Shown here piece after piece: positions 59,289 through 64,000 of a stretch of DNA of 64,000 bases; position 1 is the stretch's first letter, and each line of letters opens with the position of its first letter. This DNA comes from Pseudomonas izuensis (GTDB taxonomy: Bacteria; Pseudomonadota; Gammaproteobacteria; Pseudomonadales; Pseudomonadaceae). The stretch is taken from the NCBI RefSeq assembly GCF_009861505.1, contig NZ_WTFT01000017.1:62001-126000 (forward strand), written 5' to 3'. The notes under the pieces were generated by a model, which saw only the letters and a list, made by a program, of their open reading frames with translations, was not told the origin of the DNA and did not search any database. The translations under genes were made by a program, and so were the position numbers.

Positions 59289-62234
59289 TCACGCCGTCAG
59301 GCCTGCCTTGATCAGCAGGCCTGACGGGTCTACCACATCGATTTGCCGTGGGTCGAGGAAACGCTCGGCGTACTTCAGATAGATGCGCGCCTTGATGAAT
59401 AACCCGAACAACTCAGGGTCAATGTGGGCTTCCCGGCACATGGTGGCCATGATGCCCAGCGCTTCGCTCAAGGACTTGGCTTTCTTGTACGGCCGGTCGG
59501 CAGCGGTCAGCGCTTCGAAAATATCGGCGATCGCCATCATCCGTGCCGGCAGGCTCATGTCCTCACGCTTCAAGCGTTTTGGATAGCCGGTGCCGTCCAT
59601 CTTTTCGTGATGACCTCCGGCGATTTCCGCCACATTGCGCAGGTGGCCGGGGAACGGCAGATGGTTGAGCATCAGGATCGTCTGCACGATGTGGTGATTG
59701 ATGATGTAGCGCTCTTCACTGGTCAGGGTGCCGCGGGTAGTGCTCAGATTGTAGAGTTCGCCACGGTTGTACTTGTAGCGGGGTACATTGAGTTTGAACC
59801 CCCAGGGATTGTCCGGCGCAATCAGTTCGGCTTCGGCGCGTTCGAACAGATGCTCGGGCTTGTCCGCCAGCAGCGATTCGGCGACCGGCAATGCGGGAGG
59901 CGGGGTACGGGCCTGTCGCTGATTCTCTTCCCAGGAAACCCCCAGCCGGTCATCCAGGGTTCGGGTCCAGGTGCGCTGTCCGATGCTGCGCAGGCGTTGC
60001 AGGTCGCTCTCGGCCATGGCTTCACCGCCGAGATTGCAGCGGGCTACAAAGACGAAGTCATCATCCAGCCCGGCCAGGGTGGCCTCACGCAGTTGCGCCA
60101 GGTGTTGCTCATCGCCGCCGTGGGCGACCGCCTGCCAGTAGCTGATCCAGGCATCGCGCTTGAGCACTTCGAAACGGGTGCGGATTTCGTGGATGCGATC
60201 GTTCAGGGTTTCAAGTTTCGTGGCCTTATCAACGACGTATTCCGGGGTGGTGACCTTGCCGCAGTCGTGTAGCCAGGCCGCAATGTGCAGGGCCTCCCAT
60301 TCATCGTCGGTGGGTTGATAGCCGTTGAAGGCCGGATCCTTGCTGGCGGCAGCGGCTTGAGCGAGCATCAGGGTCAGGGCCGGCACACGCTGACAATGCC
60401 CGCCGGTGTAAGGGCTCTTGGCGTCAATTGCACCGGCCAGCAGCTTGATGAAGGCATCCAGCAGTTGTTTCTGCCGGGCTTGCAGGCGCTGGCTTTCGAT
60501 ACTCACCGCCGCTGCACCGGACACGGCCTGCAGAAACGCAATGCGATCCGGGCGAAGTTTCTCCAGGTCGCTCTGATTGCCGCTGTCGGCCAGCAGAAAC
60601 ACCAGCAGACCCACGGTTTCGTTATGACGATTGTGCAAGCGGATGCCAATCAGGTGCACCCGGGGACAGTCCAGTGCCAGCAGCACTTTCTGCAAATCCC
60701 CCGCCTGCTCGAACCCGAGATGGCACACGACATTGTCGGCGCTCGACAACTGCTGAAGCCAGGCGGGGCTCTGCGGGTTGTGCAGTTCGTGTGCCTGGAT
60801 ATCGAACGACGACAGGGCCTGCGCACTCTCGTTGATGACCAGGCCGTGGGGTTCCATGCGATCGCCGTCGCCTTCGCGCAGGTAGATCAGGCCGGCCTGG
60901 GCCTGGCCGATTTTCACGGTTTCAAACAGTACCCGTTGCAGCAACGGGGCGAACCGGGTTTCGGCGCTCAGGCTGTCGGTGATCTGGAAGAAGCTTGCCA
61001 GGGTGTCTTTCATGCGCGCCATCGACACACTCAGCTGGTCGATTTCGAGCACCGGAGAGCGACGGGACAGCGGAAAGTTGAAATCGAAACTGCGAATCGC
61101 ATCCGCTTCCTGCACCAGTGCGCGCAGGGGCTTGACCAGGACTCTGGAGGTCAACCAGCCCAGCGGCACGCACAACAGCAGCGTCGCCAGGGTAATCAGC
61201 GCACCTTGCCAGCGCACGCGGTAAGCGTCGATCAGCAATTCATCTTCCGGCACCAAAAGTGCCAATTGCAGTCCCCGGGGGCCTCCTTCCTGCATGCTGC
61301 TGCGGGCGACGATCCATTGGCGACCGCCGGCATTCAGGCGATTACCTTCGGGAGGGTTGTTGAGCAGGGCACCCAGGCTGGGGCTCAGGTCGGCGGCCTT
61401 GGCCAGGCGGACGGTCTGATCGTCGATGATCAGCCGGCTGGCGTCGGGGTAGGCAATGGCGTTGCCCAGGGCATCGAACAGGACGATTTCGGTAGCAGGG
61501 GTCACCACATGCTTGGCCAGGGTGGCACTGAGTTCGACCAGGGTCAGGTCCGCGCCCATGACCAATTGCTCGCCGCTACGTCGGGCCAGGGTGGTACCGA
61601 CGTTGTGGGTGGAGAAAAAGACGTAGGGTTCGGTGGTGATTTGATCGTTGTCGCGGGCGGCGCTGGTAAACCAGGCGCGGCTACGCGGATCGTAGGGATC
61701 GTCGGGATTATCCTGACGGCTGATGAAAGCCAGGTTCCGGTCGAAAAACAAGGATTGCGAATGTACCTGGCCGCCACTGTTTCGCTCGATGCTCCACACT
61801 TGATACGCCGCTGTCGTCGGGGCTTTGAGCAGTGTTTTCAGGTCGTCGGTTCGCAGGGGGCGAACCATGAAAAAATCTCCATTGCCGTAGCCCAGGTACA
61901 GTGACGCCAGATCGGGGTTGTCGGTGAGTGACTGGCTGAAGGGTTTGAGCAACGCCAGGCGTTGCTCCAGGTCCGGCGCCTGTACAGCGGGATTGAGGAT
62001 CTGCACGCTCAGCAGGTGACGAATCGGTTCGTAGGTCGCTTTGAGGTCGAGACGGACATCCTGCTCGATGCGATCGAAGAGCTTCTCGCTGCTGGACAGG
62101 ATGATCTGAGTGGATTGCTGATAATTGAAAATGCCCAGCACCAGGCCGGTCAGCAACAGCAGGCAGGTAAGCATCACGCTGATATGAATGTGCAGCGGAA
62201 GCCGCCGTTGAGCCGGGCGCAGTGGGCTGGACAT
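59289..62234 (-). CDS. Large membrane HD-GYP domain phosphodiesterase
   Basis: A 981-residue protein. N-terminal membrane helix (about 17-36), periplasmic dCache-like sensor (about 40-340), second helix (about 342-362), HAMP (about 363-420), GAF-like region (about 430-580), then HD-GYP. The HD is H656-D657 in LHDCGKVTTPEYV and the GYP motif is HHEKMDGTGYP (875-885). Normally these lie about 70 residues apart; here the gap is about 218, so there is an insertion of about 150 residues between them. HD-GYP enzymes degrade cyclic di-GMP. GGAG precedes the start. It converges with msrC and abuts it. Confidence 0.9.
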   Translation of the reverse strand: MSSPLRPAQRRLPLHIHISVMLTCLLLLTGLVLGIFNYQQSTQIILSSSEKLFDRIEQDVRLDLKATYEPIRHLLSVQILNPAVQAPDLEQRLALLKPFSQSLTDNPDLASLYLGYGNGDFFMVRPLRTDDLKTLLKAPTTAAYQVWSIERNSGGQVHSQSLFFDRNLAFISRQDNPDDPYDPRSRAWFTSAARDNDQITTEPYVFFSTHNVGTTLARRSGEQLVMGADLTLVELSATLAKHVVTPATEIVLFDALGNAIAYPDASRLIIDDQTVRLAKAADLSPSLGALLNNPPEGNRLNAGGRQWIVARSSMQEGGPRGLQLALLVPEDELLIDAYRVRWQGALITLATLLLCVPLGWLTSRVLVKPLRALVQEADAIRSFDFNFPLSRRSPVLEIDQLSVSMARMKDTLASFFQITDSLSAETRFAPLLQRVLFETVKIGQAQAGLIYLREGDGDRMEPHGLVINESAQALSSFDIQAHELHNPQSPAWLQQLSSADNVVCHLGFEQAGDLQKVLLALDCPRVHLIGIRLHNRHNETVGLLVFLLADSGNQSDLEKLRPDRIAFLQAVSGAAAVSIESQRLQARQKQLLDAFIKLLAGAIDAKSPYTGGHCQRVPALTLMLAQAAAASKDPAFNGYQPTDDEWEALHIAAWLHDCGKVTTPEYVVDKATKLETLNDRIHEIRTRFEVLKRDAWISYWQAVAHGGDEQHLAQLREATLAGLDDDFVFVARCNLGGEAMAESDLQRLRSIGQRTWTRTLDDRLGVSWEENQRQARTPPPALPVAESLLADKPEHLFERAEAELIAPDNPWGFKLNVPRYKYNRGELYNLSTTRGTLTSEERYIINHHIVQTILMLNHLPFPGHLRNVAEIAGGHHEKMDGTGYPKRLKREDMSLPARMMAIADIFEALTAADRPYKKAKSLSEALGIMATMCREAHIDPELFGLFIKARIYLKYAERFLDPRQIDVVDPSGLLIKAGLTA

Positions 62235-62282
62235 GCAGGTCACTCCATGATGGTTAACACACTGCTCAGCGTCCAAGCATAG

Positions 62283-64000
62283 TTAAGCCTCTGTGATTCT
62301 GCTTTCGTCGCTCTGTCCGATTTGTTGCAACAGCGCCTGATCCAGTTCCAGCAGGGCGCGTTCCACTGCGGCACAGCATTCGGCCACTTTGTCGGGGCGG
62401 AAGTCGTCGCGACAGGTTGATTCCAGCGCTTCGCAGCTGTCGATCAAGCGAATCGCCTGGGCGATTCGCGCGGCACCCTTGATCTTGTGGGCGATATCGA
62501 TAAAGGCCTGCGGGTCCAAGGTGCCGCAGAGTGCCAGCAACCCCTGGCGATCGAGACGGTTACTGTTGAGCAGTTCGGTCAACAGTCGCTGGTTCAGCAC
62601 GGGATTGCCGCCGGTCAACTGCTGCAACCCTTCCAGGCTGAAAGCCGGAACGAGGGCGGTCGGTGCGATGCCTTTGACCCATTGGCTCAGGGCGGTCAGG
62701 GTCAGGGGTTTGAACAGACAGTCATCCATTCCGGCATGCTTGCAGCGTTGAATTTCTTCCGGTTGCGCATTGGCAGTGAATCCCAGAACCGTGCAGGGTG
62801 CCTGTTGCGTTTGTTTTTCATGTCGGCGAATGGCTCGGACCAGCTCATATCCATTCATGACCGGCATGTTGCAATCGGCGATCACCAGATCGAACGCACC
62901 GGTTTTCCACACCTCCAAGCCTGTCTGCCCATCTTGCGCGACACTGAACCGATGACCCAGAAACTCCAGTTGCTGGCACATGAGCAAACGATTGGCGGCA
63001 TGGTCGTCGACCACCAGAACGTTCAATGAGGCTGTTGTGTGGTGGATCTGCGTTTCGGTTTTTTCCACCCGGGACGCGCCTGGCAGTGTTTGCAGAAGCA
63101 GCGACATCAGCACTTGCGTACCGGCACCCGGCTGACTGCTCAATTGCAAGCTGCCGCCCATCCTTTCGCACAGGCTGCGGCTGATCACCAGGCCAAGCCC
63201 GGTGCCACCTCGGGCCGTTTGCCCGGCGTTATCGGCCTGAGCGAAGGGTTCGAACAGGCGCCGTTGATCCTCTTCGCTGATGCCTATGCCACTGTCCTCG
63301 ACCTGCAACTGCATCTGCACCTGATCGTGCTCGGCGGTGGGGTGCAGGTTGACGCTAATCCTGATCTGGCCGTGCTCGGTAAACTTGATGGCATTGCTGA
63401 CCAGATTGGACAGCACCTGCTTGAAACGCAGCGGGTCCAGCAGGACATCGCAGGACGGAGTGGCCGGGCTGAAATCCAGCTGGAGTTCAAGTTCTTTCTG
63501 CCGGGCCAACCCATCGAAAATCCGCACCACCGATGCCACGATCTCTCGCGGATTGACAGGTTCCGGGCTCAGGCTCAGGTGTCCGGATTCGATGCGCGCG
63601 ATGTCGAGTATGTCGCCGATCAGGTCCAGCAGATCCTTCGCCGAGTTGTACGCCACATCGATGGCCGGGCGGTCAGGGTGGTTGTGTTCGATACGCTTGA
63701 GTGTCAGTTCGAGCATGCCGATAACCGCATTCATCGGTGTGCGGATCTCATGACTCATGGTGGCCAGAAACGTGCTTTTGGCACGGTTGGCTTCATCGGC
63801 GCGCTCTTTCGCGCAACGCAGGTCATCAAACAATTGCCGGCGTTCACTGATGTCGATCCAGCCACCGATGATGCCTTGCACTTCGCCGCTTGAGTCGCGG
63901 TAGGGGAGAATCCAGTGATAGATCGTCAACCGACGGCCGCCGATATGCAACGCACGGTCGAGAATCAGTGGTGTGCCCTCGGCCACCACTCGCTGATAGT
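62283..64000 (-). CDS. BvgS-like hybrid histidine kinase, partial (N-terminus off window)
   Basis: The frame is open to the right edge. What is visible: the end of a PAS domain (LPYRDSSGEVQGIIGGWIDI), HisKA with MSHEIRTPMNAVIG, HATPase with GTGLGLVISRSLCERMGG, a receiver with IADCNMPVMNGYEL, and a C-terminal Hpt domain with IDIAHKIKGAARI. This HK-receiver-Hpt order, with a PAS just before the kinase, is that of BvgS/EvgS, which usually have periplasmic substrate-binding (Venus flytrap) domains at the N-terminus. It lies 48 bases upstream of the HD-GYP gene in the same direction. Confidence 0.88.
   Translation of the reverse strand, partial: YQRVVAEGTPLILDRALHIGGRRLTIYHWILPYRDSSGEVQGIIGGWIDISERRQLFDDLRCAKERADEANRAKSTFLATMSHEIRTPMNAVIGMLELTLKRIEHNHPDRPAIDVAYNSAKDLLDLIGDILDIARIESGHLSLSPEPVNPREIVASVVRIFDGLARQKELELQLDFSPATPSCDVLLDPLRFKQVLSNLVSNAIKFTEHGQIRISVNLHPTAEHDQVQMQLQVEDSGIGISEEDQRRLFEPFAQADNAGQTARGGTGLGLVISRSLCERMGGSLQLSSQPGAGTQVLMSLLLQTLPGASRVEKTETQIHHTTASLNVLVVDDHAANRLLMCQQLEFLGHRFSVAQDGQTGLEVWKTGAFDLVIADCNMPVMNGYELVRAIRRHEKQTQQAPCTVLGFTANAQPEEIQRCKHAGMDDCLFKPLTLTALSQWVKGIAPTALVPAFSLEGLQQLTGGNPVLNQRLLTELLNSNRLDRQGLLALCGTLDPQAFIDIAHKIKGAARIAQAIRLIDSCEALESTCRDDFRPDKVAECCAAVERALLELDQALLQQIGQSDESRITEA

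Noticed and set aside
60285..61904. A 539-residue plus-strand frame inside the HD-GYP gene
   Set aside because: Antisense of a gene with complete sensor and catalytic domains, and no recognised motif.

Overview
The window reads as a chromosomal segment of a Pseudomonas of the fluorescens group. The evidence is high-GC coding DNA, many Pseudomonas-type REP/REPIN inverted repeats (subfamilies carrying GGAGCGAGCCTGCTCGCGA, GGAGCAAAGCTTGCTCGCGA and GCCGCAGGCTGCGATC), an OprI lipoprotein, EF-P with Arg32 next to EarP, and blocks that match, from memory, P. aeruginosa neighbourhoods around PA1736-PA1750 and PA2823-PA2858. Genes are dense. No transposase, integrase, prophage or CRISPR array is visible.

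Layout. 0-9 kb: the end of a transglutaminase-like gene, a cytochrome c, a two-gene fatty-acid beta-oxidation operon (thiolase and FadB-type enzyme), an amidotransferase, a CorA transporter, PlsC, a crotonase and tRNA-Ser(GGA). 9.4-18.8 kb: a short-chain polyhydroxyalkanoate (PHB) locus with phaB-phaA-phaC, a divergent AraC activator, a large PHA-synthase-like DUF3141 protein, a phasin and the PhaR repressor. 19-22 kb: small proteins and a candidate sRNA. 22-29 kb: GreB, an ABC exporter pair divergent from tesA, an L,D-transpeptidase facing OprI, and a class I DAHP synthase. 30-37 kb: a PilZ-like/thioredoxin-like divergent pair, a PanE-like reductase, a nucleotidase, a universal stress protein, CysB, a Gre-like factor, EarP and EF-P. 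37-44 kb: a hydrolase-ohr operon with OhrR, LysR regulators, a TauE-type permease and a YcaQ-type glycosylase. 44-52 kb: class II DAHP synthase, a SpeE-like protein, a crotonase, a DEAD-box helicase with a long structured leader, a LigB-type dioxygenase, Tpm and HtpX. 52-64 kb: AlaA, MsrB, glutathione peroxidase with an OspR-type regulator, SagS-type hybrid kinase, AAA ATPase, MsrC, a large HD-GYP protein and a truncated BvgS-like hybrid kinase.

Two themes stand out. One is PHB storage: the locus has synthesis enzymes, granule protein, activator, repressor and a second Cys-Asp-His synthase-like protein. The other is thiol peroxide defence: two OhrR-type MarR regulators each sit beside a peroxidase (ohr, gpx), and their promoter regions carry a related CTAA/TAG palindrome. 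MsrB, MsrC and a CxxC thioredoxin-like protein are also in the window. Signalling genes cluster at the right end. No single cassette is obviously a new defence or mobile system. The least understood items are the DUF3141 protein, the small ORFs, the candidate sRNA and the 27.8-28.4 kb region.
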